Shown: positions 1 through 9,582 of the stretch, piece after piece
How positions within the stretch are numbered: the first letter of the stretch is position 1
How the letters are laid out: the number at the start of each line of letters is the position of its first letter
Source of the DNA: Tessaracoccus sp. SD287
GTDB taxonomy: Bacteria > Actinomycetota > Actinomycetes > Propionibacteriales > Propionibacteriaceae
NCBI RefSeq assembly: GCF_017355265.1
Contig: NZ_JADIJQ010000017.1
Location: 1-56,709 of the forward strand
Length of the DNA: 56,709 bases
Direction of reading: 5' to 3'
Translations under genes and position numbers: made by a program
Notes under the pieces: generated by a model
Seen by the model: the letters and a program-made list of their open reading frames with translations, nothing else
The model's database searches: none
Told to the model about the DNA's origin: nothing

Positions 1-3000
1 GTCGCCACCGAGGCCGGGTCAACCACCGAGTAGGAACGCACCGTAATCACCCTGTTGCCCGCCGTACTCGACGAGGACGTCACCTTGACCCCCACGCCGC
101 CGGCCGTCTGCATGGCGGCGTTCGAGTCCGTACCCGTCAGGTTGGGGCTAGTTGGCTCTGGTGTGCCGTCGACCCAGACCTTTGCCTTGACCGTGGTGGG
201 ACTGGTACCAGTCACTTCCAGCCACAGATTGAGCACGTCGCCGGCCTGGTAGGTGTAGTTGGGAATCATGTAGCTGCCCACGAGCGCGGTCTCGTCGCGC
301 AGGATGTAGAGCCGGATACCGCCGGCCTCAACCCTGGCGCGCGCCGAGTAGACCGACGAGCCGACCTGTCGACCGACCAGCGTGGTCGACACGACGCCAC
401 CGCTGAACTCGCGGTCCCAGGAGAAGGACAACGTGCTGCGGGTACTGGTGGACGACACCGCCGGCAGGTTTGCCTGACGATTCCAGGTGGGCTGGAGCAG
501 GACGTGTCCCGACCCGTCGACGCTGAAGGCCGCAGCCCCACCGCTGGTCACCCAGGCTCCGCCAACGTCGGCCGAACCCCACCCTCCGGTGACAGCGCGA
601 CCGAAGGCGTCGGAGGCAAGCACCCGGAAGGCACTCACGGCGACCGGCTGCGAGATGCTCGTCTGTGTTCCCTTGTTGTCGGTGACCGTCAGGGTCACCG
701 TGTACGTGCCAGCTGCGGCGTAGGTGTGGGTCGCCGTGGCGCCCGTACCGGTGCTGGAATCGCCGAAGTCCCACGCGAAGCTCGCGATGGTGCCATCGGG
801 ATCGCTGCTTGCCGACCCGTTGACAGACACGGTCCTGCCATCAGTGGTGGCGGTGAACTGCGCTGTCGGCGGTTGGTTCGGCGGGGCTTCGACGGTGACG
901 CTGGTGGTCTTGATGGAACTTCCTCCACGATCATCGGTCACCGTCAGGGTCACGTCGTACTGGCCGGCGGCCGTGTACTTGTGCTGGGCCGTCGCTCCGG
1001 TTCCGACCGACCCGTCGCCGAAGGCCCACGAGTAGGACTCGATGGTGCCGTCGGGGTCGGTGCTGGCAGTGCCGTCGAAGCTCAGCTGGAGGAAGTCAGC
1101 CGCAAAGCTGAAGTTGGCGACGGGGACCTCGTTTGGCGCCCGCACCACGACCGGGGCTTCCGTGGTCGCCGTGGCGCCGCGGTCGTCGGTCACCGTGAGG
1201 GAGACCGGGTAGGTCCCCGGCAGGGCGTAGGTGTGCTCCGGCTTGGCACCAGTGCCGGTGCTGCCATCCCCGAAGTTCCAGCTGTACGTCGCGATGGTCC
1301 CATCGGAGTCGCTCGACGCGGACCCGTCGAACGTGGCCGTCAGGTCGTCGGTGACCGTGGTGAACTGGGCGACGGGGGTGGCGTTCGGCGTGCCCGAGAC
1401 GCCGAGGATGTGGTGCTCCTGAACCTGCGCGCTCGTCAGGGGTGCTCGATACACCACGGCTTCGTCGATCGTGCCGTCGAAGTACCTGTCGCCTGCCCAT
1501 GTGGTGTCACCACCCAGACGCCAGTAGCCCGCGTAGTTCTGGGTCGGGGTGTTTTGGTTCGACCCCTGGAGCACGCCGTCCACGTAGAACTGCATTCCCG
1601 AGGCCGACACCTGGCCGACGACGTGGTGCCATTGGCCGTCATTCAACGCGCGCGTGCTGGCAATGGTGACTGCCGAACCAGAGTTGATCCCAAATCGCAC
1701 CACGCCGGCGGCATCCATGTAGATGTGGCGGTCATGGGTGGTGCTCGTCGAGCCGGACGCGGCGTTGCCGAAGCCGATGATCTTGCCACCGGTCGTGCTG
1801 GTGGTCTTGAACCACGTTTCCAGCGCGAAGGTGGTCGGACTTTGGGTCTGGGTCTTTGCCACGACCGTATTGGATCCGCTGAACAGGGCCGCCTGATCGT
1901 TGACGCCCGTGAGTGCCCCGGGCTGTCGGCGTTGGACGCCGTTGGTGTAGGTGCCGTTGTAGTCGTTCATGCCAGCGTCGGCCGCCGTGGCGTTGCCCTG
2001 GGGTTCGTTCAGCCTCCAGTACATCGCCGGATCCAGGTTGTAGACCATGGCACCGTAAGTGTCGGACGGAGAAGGTTGGATCGTCGTGTTGCGGCCACTG
2101 GCGACCCAGTGGGAGTCGATCTCACTGCGGGTCAGAGCCCGGTCATAGATGGCGACATCGGCGATGGTCCCAGCCAGGTAGCTGCTGCTCCCAATGTTCG
2201 TCCAGCCCGACGTGTTGTCGCCCCCGATGCGCCAGTAGCCGTTGTAGGCCTGCGCCGACGTCACCGCCGGATTCGCCCCGATCAAGTTGCCGTCGAGCCA
2301 GAACTTTTGTCCCTCCGCGCTCAGGGTCCCCACGACGTGGTGCCACTGACCGTCGTTGTAACCTGCCGCGCTTGAGATGGTCCGAACGCCCCCGGGGTAG
2401 ACCCCGAACGTCACAGCGCCTGCATTGTTGAGATAGATGTGGCGGTCGTAGCTGCTCGAGAGCCCGGTTGCGGCGCTGCCGAAGCCGACGATCTTGCCCC
2501 CGCTGGTGCTGGTCGTCTTGAACCAGGCCTCGACCGAGAACACCTGGGGACCGGCCACCGAAGCGGTGCTCGATGCGAACGACGTATTGCTGCCGGCGAA
2601 CGTGGTGGCCCCACTCACGGCGTTCAACTGCTGCCCGGTGGCGTTGCGGATGGCGCCGGCAACTGTCTGGTCGTAGCCGCCGGACCAGTCGTATCCGGTC
2701 GTGCCCGACGCTTCTCCCAACGGCCAGTAGGAGGCAGGGAGACTCGACAACACCGAATCCGAGTAGGCGGTGGCCTGAGTCGTCGTCGTCACGGTCACCG
2801 GTGTCCAGTCGGTGCGAGTGTTGTTACCCGAGGAATCTGAAACCCTGACGGTGTAGTTGTAGGTGGAGCCAGCCGCCAGGTTCTTGTCGGTGAACTGCAT
2901 GACGGGCGTCTTGTAGAACGTCGACTTCTGCGTGAAGGTCGCCAGCGGCGTGGTCAGGCCGCGATCCTGCCGGAACACCTGGTAGGTGAGCTCGGGATCG

Positions 3001-4463
3001 TCGGGATCATCGTTCGCCTGCCACGTGAGGCGAGCCTCACCGGCCCTGAAAGAGGTGGTGGTGAGCTTCCACGCACCTCCCTTGGTCTGGGGGCCGATCT
3101 TGTTCGGTGCCTTCGCCTTGGTGGTGAAGCGGACGAGTCCCTGCTGGCTGGATCCGGAGACGCCCAGGAATTCTCCGCCGACGACGACATACTCATCGGT
3201 CGCCTTGATCGTCCAGCCTGCCTGCGACTGACCCGTGAAGGTGCCGATGGTCCAGTTGGGGAACCATGCGAGCGGCCGGGGCGCCTGCATCCCCGGGAAA
3301 CTCTTGTAGCCGTAGATGTCGGGGGTGATCAGGTTGCCGGTAGGCGCCTTGCTGAACGCGAGGGAATGCTGGAAACCCCACGGATTGGTCTGGGGGAAGC
3401 TGCCGATATTGCCGCAGTAGTGCGCGTGACTGACCGTGTAGACGGTGTCGCTGGACGCTGCGACGTCGTAGGTGTCGCCGTGGCAGTCCTCCAGCCAGAC
3501 GATCGAGCCGTCCGCCCACGCCATGCGCGCGGCCCCCTCGAACTTGTCATCCGGTCCGCCTCCGTAGTCCCACCCGGTGGCGTAGACCGAGTCGCCGTCC
3601 GAGGCGATGTTGTAGATGCCGGCCCGCTGGTCGGCGTTCCTCACCACACTGTTGCCGAGCCATGGCAACGACGCTCCCGTGGAGGCATCGAGGGCCGCGA
3701 GCCCGCGACCCGGGTTGGTCGACCCGTTGGCCGAGGTGAAGTCGCCACCAACCACAACTTTCGCACCGTCAGGGGAGACCACGACACCTCGTGCCCCGTA
3801 GCCGCCCGCCAAATCGGCCCTGAAAGGAAGCACGGCCCCGGTGGTGGCGTCCAGCGCAGCCACACGGGGACGGCTGATGCCGTTGACGGCGCTGAACTCG
3901 CCGGCGACGTAGACGACGTTGCCCTTCACGACGATGGAGTTCACCCGGCCGTTGACCTGAGGTGCCCACGACCTGAGCGCGCCGGTGGTGGCGTTCAGGG
4001 CCGCGACCCGGCTGCGCGCGGTGCCATTGATCTGGGTGAACTGGCCGGCGACGTAGACGGTCGCTCCGTCAGGCGTCACGTCAAGGCCGCGGATCGGCGA
4101 GTTGGACGTGGGAGCCCAACCGGTGATGAGGTTGCCGGTCGTCAGGTTGTAGGCGAGCAGGTTGGTACGGGGTGTCAGCTGGGTGCCGGCCGCGGCGCCG
4201 GCCGGGCGCGCGTTGGTGAACTGGCCTCCCACGTACACCGTGTTGCCCGAGATCACCTGTGTCCACGCGACCCCGTCCATCTGGACCGTGGGTAGCGGGT
4301 CAGCAGTGACCGGCGCCTGGTCGTAAATGACGGGCGCGGGGGGCGGTACCTCTGCTGCCTGGGCCGGCGCGGTCCCCATGCCGAACAACCCCATGCCCAC
4401 ACCCAGGCTCATCGCGAGAACCCCGTGCAGACCTGCCCTGAAAGCGCCAAATGTTGACTTCAC
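1..4463 (-). CDS. Giant secreted beta-propeller/FN3/LamG/PKD surface protein (3' end outside window)
   Basis: Continuous frame of at least 1487 codons from a GTG at 4463 to the window edge; the C-terminus is missing. A GGGGGA box precedes the GTG. The start gives a signal peptide with Lys/Arg, a hydrophobic core and an AQA-A type cleavage site near residue 35. Domains in order: repeats resembling a PQQ/delta-60 beta-propeller (about 50-430, with recurring 'VYVGGQFT' and 'VYVAGEFS' motifs); one fibronectin III domain (about 465-560); two LamG/concanavalin-like domains (about 575-770 and 800-1008, each with 'WFKTTST..GGKI.GFG' and 'DGQWHHVVG'); three PKD domains (about 1018-1275, each with W/F-x-FGD); then a beta-rich domain. 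Inference: a cell-surface carbohydrate- or matrix-binding protein. It lies beside a polysaccharide locus and the anchored protein at 4624-5325. Catalytic function cannot be judged without the C-terminus. Confidence 0.85.
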   Translation of the reverse strand, partial: MKSTFGAFRAGLHGVLAMSLGVGMGLFGMGTAPAQAAEVPPPAPVIYDQAPVTADPLPTVQMDGVAWTQVISGNTVYVGGQFTNARPAGAAAGTQLTPRTNLLAYNLTTGNLITGWAPTSNSPIRGLDVTPDGATVYVAGQFTQINGTARSRVAALNATTGALRSWAPQVNGRVNSIVVKGNVVYVAGEFSAVNGISRPRVAALDATTGAVLPFRADLAGGYGARGVVVSPDGAKVVVGGDFTSANGSTNPGRGLAALDASTGASLPWLGNSVVRNADQRAGIYNIASDGDSVYATGWDYGGGPDDKFEGAARMAWADGSIVWLEDCHGDTYDVAASSDTVYTVSHAHYCGNIGSFPQTNPWGFQHSLAFSKAPTGNLITPDIYGYKSFPGMQAPRPLAWFPNWTIGTFTGQSQAGWTIKATDEYVVVGGEFLGVSGSSQQGLVRFTTKAKAPNKIGPQTKGGAWKLTTTSFRAGEARLTWQANDDPDDPELTYQVFRQDRGLTTPLATFTQKSTFYKTPVMQFTDKNLAAGSTYNYTVRVSDSSGNNTRTDWTPVTVTTTTQATAYSDSVLSSLPASYWPLGEASGTTGYDWSGGYDQTVAGAIRNATGQQLNAVSGATTFAGSNTSFASSTASVAGPQVFSVEAWFKTTSTSGGKIVGFGSAATGLSSSYDRHIYLNNAGAVTFGVYPGGVRTISSAAGYNDGQWHHVVGTLSAEGQKFWLDGNLIGANPAVTSAQAYNGYWRIGGDNTSGWTNIGSSSYLAGTIADVAIYDRALTRSEIDSHWVASGRNTTIQPSPSDTYGAMVYNLDPAMYWRLNEPQGNATAADAGMNDYNGTYTNGVQRRQPGALTGVNDQAALFSGSNTVVAKTQTQSPTTFALETWFKTTSTTGGKIIGFGNAASGSTSTTHDRHIYMDAAGVVRFGINSGSAVTIASTRALNDGQWHHVVGQVSASGMQFYVDGVLQGSNQNTPTQNYAGYWRLGGDTTWAGDRYFDGTIDEAVVYRAPLTSAQVQEHHILGVSGTPNATPVAQFTTVTDDLTATFDGSASSDSDGTIATYSWNFGDGSTGTGAKPEHTYALPGTYPVSLTVTDDRGATATTEAPVVVRAPNEVPVANFSFAADFLQLSFDGTASTDPDGTIESYSWAFGDGSVGTGATAQHKYTAAGQYDVTLTVTDDRGGSSIKTTSVTVEAPPNQPPTAQFTATTDGRTVSVNGSASSDPDGTIASFAWDFGDSSTGTGATATHTYAAAGTYTVTLTVTDNKGTQTSISQPVAVSAFRVLASDAFGRAVTGGWGSADVGGAWVTSGGAAAFSVDGSGHVLLQPTWNRQANLPAVSSTSTRSTLSFSWDREFSGGVVSTTLVGRQVGSSVYSARARVEAGGIRLYILRDETALVGSYMIPNYTYQAGDVLNLWLEVTGTSPTTVKAKVWVDGTPEPTSPNLTGTDSNAAMQTAGGVGVKVTSSSSTAGNRVITVRSYSVVDPASVA

Positions 4464-4598
4464 CGAGATCCCCCATCGCCCTGAGCCACGAGTGCGACGC
4501 ACTCGCCCAGCCCCCCCCAGGCTGCATTGGACTGGAGCGAAATTGATCCAGGTCCTGGCGCGATGCTAGCGGAACGGTGACAGCGTTACAACGCTCTG

Positions 4599-4621
4599 CC
4601 GCCCGCCATTTTCGGCGGCGG
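4599..4621 (-). terminator. GC-rich hairpin just after the stop of the 4624-5325 gene
   Basis: CCGCC-C-GCC at 4599-4607 pairs with GGCGGCGG at 4614-4621 around a short A/T loop, with one bulged base. It starts three bases after the stop codon. There is no T-tract, so it could only be a weak terminator or a 3' stabilising hairpin. Confidence 0.35.
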
Positions 4622-4623
4622 AT

Positions 4624-5325
4624 TTATCGCCGCGCGTCCCCCCGGAAGACGGAGGCTGGGGTGCCCGCTTTCAGGTCGACTGTGATCGTGACATCCGAGC
4701 GATCTGCCACGTCGACCGTGAAGAGGTAGACGGCAGTTGCTTCACCGCCGGGTGGCACGGATCCCGCGAACGGCCTACCCCCCGGGGAAATGATCGACTC
4801 GAGCGGGATGCGAGCCGCTCCTCGGTAGGCGTTGACGACGACGGTGTCCAGACTCACCGCGGTTGCGCTGTTGTTGACCACACGAATGGTCACGCGCAGT
4901 GCTTCGCCGGAGACCTCCCCCGGCAATTGCGCCTTCCCCCCCACACTCTCCAGCAGGGGCAGGGAAACCACGACGCCCCCGACACGTTCAGAGTCGCCGG
5001 TGAGGTCCACGGGTGGCAGTTCGGGCAGGACCTCCGAGGCAGTGGAGGGAGTCTGGAGGATCCTGGTTCCGGAAGGAGTGGCCGATGCCGACTGACTCGC
5101 CCGTGTCGACGGGCTCGTTGTCGACGAGGTCGATGAACTGGAACCGGTCGGCGAGGACGTGAGACCGGGTGAACTGGGCGCGGACGCGGTGACCGATGGC
5201 GATTCCGTGGCGGCTGGCGGGGCGTTCTGGTCCCGGAGGTACAGCGGGATGGCTATTGCCAGGGTCATTGCCGCCAAGACCAGCCAGAGCCATGCTGGCA
5301 CACCTCGCGTGGTGGGATCCTTCAT
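4624..5325 (-). CDS. Membrane-anchored protein with Ser/Thr-rich stalk and extracellular beta domain
   Basis: 233 aa. The ATG is preceded by GGGAGG at good spacing. A short cytoplasmic N-terminus is followed by one transmembrane helix (about residues 10-30), then a low-complexity Ser/Thr/Pro stalk (about 38-95), then a beta-rich domain (about 110-230) with alternating hydrophobic residues, similar in style to DUF4352-type telokin-like domains. The stalk length suggests that the domain is held away from the membrane. It lies 160 bases upstream of the giant LamG/PKD protein on the same strand, so the two may be co-expressed. No enzyme motif is visible and the exact role is unknown. Confidence 0.75.
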   Translation of the reverse strand: MKDPTTRGVPAWLWLVLAAMTLAIAIPLYLRDQNAPPAATESPSVTASAPSSPGLTSSPTGSSSSTSSTTSPSTRASQSASATPSGTRILQTPSTASEVLPELPPVDLTGDSERVGGVVVSLPLLESVGGKAQLPGEVSGEALRVTIRVVNNSATAVSLDTVVVNAYRGAARIPLESIISPGGRPFAGSVPPGGEATAVYLFTVDVADRSDVTITVDLKAGTPASVFRGDARR

Positions 5326-5370
5326 GGAACCTCCCAGTCATTTCCGGCCCGACGGCCCGGCACGTTCATG

Positions 5371-6333
5371 CTAGCCGGACTTCTTCCGGAGATACGGCGC
5401 CGCCGCGACGCCCGCGCCGGCGGCAATGGCGCCCAGCCCGCCCATCACGTAACGCTCACCATGGGCCTGCTGACGCAATGACCTGCCGATTCGGCCAACG
5501 AGAGTCATCGCCGAACCCTTGACCACTTGAGCAGTTCCGCGCGCAAAGCACACCAGCCGGATGCCGAGTCGCTCCAGACCCGGTTCCGCCAACATGATTT
5601 CGACTCGGGCGCTCGCGTTGGACAGGCTGTAGCGCCGCCTCAGGTTGTACTCGCGGTTCGCGCGCTCGGCCGGCACCAGATCATCCACCACAGCCTCGGC
5701 GCACCAGACCATGTGCGCGCCGCCCTGGTGCAGTTGACCGGTGAAGAACGAGTCTTCCCCGCCGGTCAGCCCGAAGCGTTCATCGAACGAGAGCCCGAGG
5801 TTTCGCACCGTGGCCATGTCCAACAACAGATTGTTCGTGGCGGCGCGGGTGATCTCATCGCCTGTACGCAAGTGACTTCGGTGGAGCCGCAAGTGGGAGT
5901 CGCTGGCTTCCAGCCATGGGTCGACGGGCCCTTCGAACACGGACTTCACCGGGCCACTGACGACATCGGCGTCGTGCAACAGATGGGCACCGACGAGGTT
6001 GGTGAGCCACCCTGGCTGGGGGAGTTCATCATCGTCGATGAAGATCAGTACATCGCAGTCATCTGCGGCCCGAAGTACGGCGTTGCGGGCACTGGCGACG
6101 CCTGGTCGCGGCTCGACGGAATAGCGCACTCGGGGGTCCCCGAGCGGGTTCGCGGCCTCGCGTCCACTGGCCGTGGGATCATTGTCGACCACGATGACCG
6201 TCCACTCGCAGTCCAGATTCAACTCGGGTGCCGCGGCGTCCACCTGCTCCAGAATGGCCGGCACCAGTACGCGCAGATTGTCCTGCCGCTTGTAGGTCGC
6301 CATTCCGACAGCGATTCGGCTTGGGTGTCTCAC
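5371..6333 (-). CDS. Glycosyltransferase family 2
   Basis: 320 aa, GTG start with AGGTGGG five bases upstream. N-terminal GT-A fold: 'VGMATYKR' first strand, 'VVDND' nucleotide-binding motif near residue 50, 'PGVASARN' near 78, and the metal-binding 'FIDDDE' motif near 97. A later 'GGEDSFF' segment matches the acceptor-side acid motif of GT2 enzymes. The C-terminus has a hydrophobic Gly/Ala segment followed by Arg/Lys, suggesting membrane association. It is divergent to the GT4 gene that starts at 6486 and shares a 152-base promoter region with it. Donor and acceptor cannot be told from sequence; transfer of a sugar to a wall or lipid-linked glycan is inferred. Confidence 0.85.
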   Translation of the reverse strand: MRHPSRIAVGMATYKRQDNLRVLVPAILEQVDAAAPELNLDCEWTVIVVDNDPTASGREAANPLGDPRVRYSVEPRPGVASARNAVLRAADDCDVLIFIDDDELPQPGWLTNLVGAHLLHDADVVSGPVKSVFEGPVDPWLEASDSHLRLHRSHLRTGDEITRAATNNLLLDMATVRNLGLSFDERFGLTGGEDSFFTGQLHQGGAHMVWCAEAVVDDLVPAERANREYNLRRRYSLSNASARVEIMLAEPGLERLGIRLVCFARGTAQVVKGSAMTLVGRIGRSLRQQAHGERYVMGGLGAIAAGAGVAAAPYLRKKSG

Positions 6334-6382
6334 GATTGCCCACCTTTCAGTTGGCGAACCTCGCCACGCCCAGAAGTCACCC

Positions 6383-6388
6383 TAGGAT
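6383..6388 (+). promoter_or_regulatory. -10 box TAGGAT upstream of the GT4 gene
   Basis: TAGGAT ends seven bases before an in-frame ATG at 6396, the same geometry as other leaderless starts in this window. Transcription from here would either be leaderless at 6396 or give an approximately 90-base leader to the GTG at 6486. Confidence 0.4.
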
Positions 6389-6485
6389 ATGTCTCATGCT
6401 CGACTGCTGCGGCCAGCTTGGCCGTCGCCGAGTTCCTTTCCTGCACGGGCAGCGCGAGTCCCTCGCGGGGGAAGCATGGAGAATC

Positions 6486-7691
6486 GTGATCAGTCCACAC
6501 CATCGGCGTCGAGTCCTCATCGGTGCGTACGCGTGCGGACCGCTCGAGGAACCGGAAGCCAGCGCAGGTTGGGCCTGTGCGGTGGCGGCGGCCGCCACCA
6601 GCGACGTCTGGGTGGTGACCCGTCGGCGATTCGCCGAGTCGGTCGAGGCCAGACGACGGGAGGATCCCGAGTTGGCACGGCACCTGACAGTGATCTACAC
6701 CGATCTTCCCGATCGCGTGCTGGCGCTGCGCAGGCACGACTGGGACATGTACTGGTACTACCTGCTCTGGCAGCGGGCGCTCAAAGGGATCGCTCGGAGA
6801 CTCCATGCGAGATACCACTTCGACGTGGCCCACCACGTTACCTTCGCCAATGACTGGTTGTTCTGTGGATTGACTGACCTGCCCGACGTGCCGCTGGTGT
6901 GGGGTCCAATCGGTGGAGCGAGCCATATCCCTTACTGGCGACTGCGGAACTGGTTGGGACTCAAGGGCCTGAGGACCGAGATCGTTCGCGATGTTGTCAC
7001 CAGCGTGCCCCGGCTTGTCTGGGGCGGTGCTGCGGCGCGTCGTGCCTCGTTGGTCGTCGCCCAGAATGCTGATGTGGCCAGACGCTTCTCGCGCTTCGGC
7101 GACACGGTGATCGAACCAAATGCCTCTCTGGAAACAGTGCCACTCGAAAGCTCGCGACCCACGGTTGGAACAGACACGACCAAGACCGCGGTGTTCGCCG
7201 GGAGGCTCATTGGTCTGAAAGGGGTTCGGCTGGCGCTGGACGCGATCGCCCGCACTCCGGAAGGGGCTTGGCGGCTTGTGGTCTACGGGGATGGCTACGA
7301 TCGCGAGACGCTCATCGGACGCGCGCAGCGTCTGGGAATCTCCGACCGGGTCGAGTTCCTGGGGCATCGTCCTCGTACCGAGGTGCTCTCCGCCTTCGAG
7401 ACGGCGGATGCCCTGCTCTTCCCGTCCATGCACGACCAGGCCGGTTGGGTGGCTGGCGAGGCAAGCTCACTGGGTTGTCCCGTCGTGTGCCTGCCCCTGG
7501 GAGGCCCGCCGCTGCTGGCAGAACCCAATGCCTTCGTCGCCAGCCTGGACGGCGACATCGTGGCAAATGTCGCTGAACAACTGGAACTGGCGGGGAAGAC
7601 CGGCGGCGTGCGTCACAATCGTTGGTCCCGCGACCGACTGCCCGCGATGGTGGACGACTGGTATCGCCGCGTCACCAGGGATGAGTCCTAG
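6486..7691 (+). CDS. Glycosyltransferase family 4
   Basis: About 401 aa from the GTG at 6486. I chose this start because the following 'RVLIGAYACGP' strand matches the beginning of GT4 enzymes; GGAGAA lies just upstream. An in-frame ATG at 6396 directly after a -10 box would add 30 residues that do not look like the family. The C-terminal GT-B domain shows 'VFAGRLIGLKGVRLALDA' (donor-binding strand and helix), 'VYGDGYDR', and a late 'FPSMHDQAGWVAGEASSLGCPVV' region, which contains the E-x7-E-like signature. The gene ends six bases before the GT39-like gene, so the two form an operon. Likely step: sugar transfer to a surface glycan on the cytoplasmic side. Confidence 0.8.
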   Translation: MISPHHRRRVLIGAYACGPLEEPEASAGWACAVAAAATSDVWVVTRRRFAESVEARRREDPELARHLTVIYTDLPDRVLALRRHDWDMYWYYLLWQRALKGIARRLHARYHFDVAHHVTFANDWLFCGLTDLPDVPLVWGPIGGASHIPYWRLRNWLGLKGLRTEIVRDVVTSVPRLVWGGAAARRASLVVAQNADVARRFSRFGDTVIEPNASLETVPLESSRPTVGTDTTKTAVFAGRLIGLKGVRLALDAIARTPEGAWRLVVYGDGYDRETLIGRAQRLGISDRVEFLGHRPRTEVLSAFETADALLFPSMHDQAGWVAGEASSLGCPVVCLPLGGPPLLAEPNAFVASLDGDIVANVAEQLELAGKTGGVRHNRWSRDRLPAMVDDWYRRVTRDES

Positions 7692-7697
7692 AGCGAG

Positions 7698-9248
7698 ATG
7701 GCTGATCGGGCGGAAACGGTGGCACCCGTCAGGGCAGGGTCCCTGACGACTGACGGGAAATGGGCGCTCACTCTTGGGTTGATCGGTGCGGCATGGTCCT
7801 CGTGGCGCATCTGGATACCCTCGCTGTGGGCAGACGAGGGTGCCACGCTGAGCGCGGTGCAGCGGAGCTGGCCGGAGTTGTGGGCTCTGCTCGGACGGAT
7901 CGACGCGGTCCACGGCGTGTACTACGCGCTCATGAAGGTGTGGTTCACCATCGTTCCGATGAACGTGGTCACCCTGCGACTGCCCAGTCTGCTGGCGGTC
8001 GGGCTGCTCATTGGTCTCACCCACCTCGTGAGCAGGAGTTGGTTCAGCCCCGCGTGGGCTGGTCTCGCGGCCGGTCTCGTCGCCGCCCTGCCCAGGACCA
8101 CGTGGATGGCGATCGAGGGACGTTCCTGGGCCATCGGAGCGCTGGTGGTGCTGGGGGCGACGCTCGCCCTGATGCGCTGGCGGCGCACCGGGCGGTCCGG
8201 TGCACTGGTGGCCTACGGTCTGCTGCTCGTACTCGGCATCAGCCTGAACATCTACGTCGTCTTCATGGTGGCGGCCCACGGGCTCAGTTTGCTGATGCAG
8301 CGGGTCGCCGTGCGGCGACTGGCACGATGGGCTGTTGTAGCGGTCCTCGCCATGGTGGTCTCCGCGCCTGTGCTGGTGGCCGCCAACCACGAGAAGGCCC
8401 AACTGGGCGATCGTGAACAGTTGGGTTTGTTCGGTTGGGCCAGGGACGTGGTGGTCAAGCAGTTCGCCCTGGGTGACACGCCAGCTGAGACTGCCGTGTG
8501 GGTTCCCCAAGCGGTGTGGAGTTCCGCGGCGGTAGCACTGGCGTTACTCGCGTGGGGTGCCATAGCCCTGAGCTTGGTTTTCGCGGTCCGCGATGCCCGA
8601 GCAGGCGATGCTCGAGCAGAAATGGCCAGCTCACCACACTGGGAAGCTCTGGCGTGGACGATCCCCTGGATCGTGTTGCCGCCCACCTTCGTGCTGCTGG
8701 CCTCGCTGCTGACCGATGGCAACCTCTACCATCCGCGCTATTTCGCCTTCGCCGTGCCGGCCTTCGCCATCGCCGTGGTCGCCGGTCTGCGACGGATCGG
8801 TCCTCGGACGGCGCGCGTGGCTCTGATCGGCATGTTGGTCGTCCTCACCGTGCCTGTTCACCTGTCTCAGCGCGACGTGGATTCCAAGGGTGGCTACGAC
8901 TGGTCGCAGGTGGCCGACGCCGTCTCGTCGGGGGCCCGAGCGGGGGACGGCGTGTACTTCGGCACAGAACCACCGACCCGCGTCATTTCGCTCGCCTACC
9001 CCTCGGCCTTCACCGGGATGGACGACTTCACCCTCGTGCTGACCCCCGCTCAGGAGGGATCGCTGGACGGTGAGTCCACACCTCTGAGCCCCACGTTGCT
9101 ACGCGCAGCCCCGCAGCGCATCTGGGGAGTGTGGTCGAACCGTGATGGTGGCCGAGCCGGTGATCACGCCACCCTGGTTGCCGCCGGTTACCGCGACAGC
9201 TACCGCTGGACCGGAAGCCAGTCGACGGTCATCCTGATGGAGCGCTGA
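7698..9248 (+). CDS. Polytopic mannosyltransferase, GT39/PMT-like (GT-C)
   Basis: 516 aa integral membrane protein with about ten hydrophobic segments and a soluble C-terminal tail. The first loop holds 'WADEGATLSAVQRSW' and 'HGVYYALMK', the acidic D-E and aromatic pattern of GT-C polyprenyl-phosphate-sugar-dependent transferases (PMT/GT39, ArnT-like). A later 'NLYHPRYFAFAVPAFA' segment is typical of the same group. It follows the GT4 gene after a 6-base gap, with GAGCGAG as the ribosome-binding site. It probably adds a sugar from polyprenyl phosphate on the outer face of the membrane. The acceptor, protein or glycan, cannot be decided. Confidence 0.75.
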   Translation: MADRAETVAPVRAGSLTTDGKWALTLGLIGAAWSSWRIWIPSLWADEGATLSAVQRSWPELWALLGRIDAVHGVYYALMKVWFTIVPMNVVTLRLPSLLAVGLLIGLTHLVSRSWFSPAWAGLAAGLVAALPRTTWMAIEGRSWAIGALVVLGATLALMRWRRTGRSGALVAYGLLLVLGISLNIYVVFMVAAHGLSLLMQRVAVRRLARWAVVAVLAMVVSAPVLVAANHEKAQLGDREQLGLFGWARDVVVKQFALGDTPAETAVWVPQAVWSSAAVALALLAWGAIALSLVFAVRDARAGDARAEMASSPHWEALAWTIPWIVLPPTFVLLASLLTDGNLYHPRYFAFAVPAFAIAVVAGLRRIGPRTARVALIGMLVVLTVPVHLSQRDVDSKGGYDWSQVADAVSSGARAGDGVYFGTEPPTRVISLAYPSAFTGMDDFTLVLTPAQEGSLDGESTPLSPTLLRAAPQRIWGVWSNRDGGRAGDHATLVAAGYRDSYRWTGSQSTVILMER

Positions 9249-9462
9249 GCGACCTGTTCGAGGCCAAACTCGCATGTGGTGCAATGATGTCTCCGGATGG
9301 TCAGCCAGATCTTGCTGACCATCGACTGGAGTGACCACCGTTGATACCAGCGTGGGTATCGCAAACGGGGGGTTTCCGCCGGTGACGAGGTGGGCGCGGT
9401 CCGATCCGGAAGACAGAAGGACCCGGATCGAGCCGGGGAATTCATTGAAAGGAATGTTCAAA

Positions 9463-9582
9463 GTGCGAGAGGCGCTGATCGGTACCAAGGAGGTGCCGGC
9501 CCGGTCCGACAGTTTCCAGACCGCGGTGGAACAGGGGTCCTGCCCATTCTGCGGGCGGTCCATCCCGAAGGCGGCATCGTGA
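9463..9582 (+). CDS. Small zinc-knuckle-like protein translationally coupled to the GT2-GT4 gene
   Basis: 39 codons from a GTG at 9463, with GAAAGGA nine bases upstream; an ATG at 9454 is an alternative start. Third codon positions are strongly G/C in this frame. The C-terminus contains 'SCPFCGRSIPK', a C-x2-C knuckle. The TGA stop overlaps the GTG start of the following glycosyltransferase as GTGA, the coupling seen in real operons. With only two Cys, any zinc site would need a dimer or partner. It could instead be a leader peptide controlling translation of the next gene. I do not recognise a family. Confidence 0.4.
   Translation: MREALIGTKEVPARSDSFQTAVEQGSCPFCGRSIPKAAS

Noticed and set aside
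504..2375. Long open frame (623 codons) on the plus strand
   Set aside because: It is antisense to the LamG/PKD gene, is rich in Arg/Gly/Val without domains, and arises from the G/C bias of the real minus-strand frame.
6228..6485. N-terminal extension of the GT4 gene to 6228
   Set aside because: It would overlap the divergent GT2 gene and the promoter; the family fold begins just after 6486.
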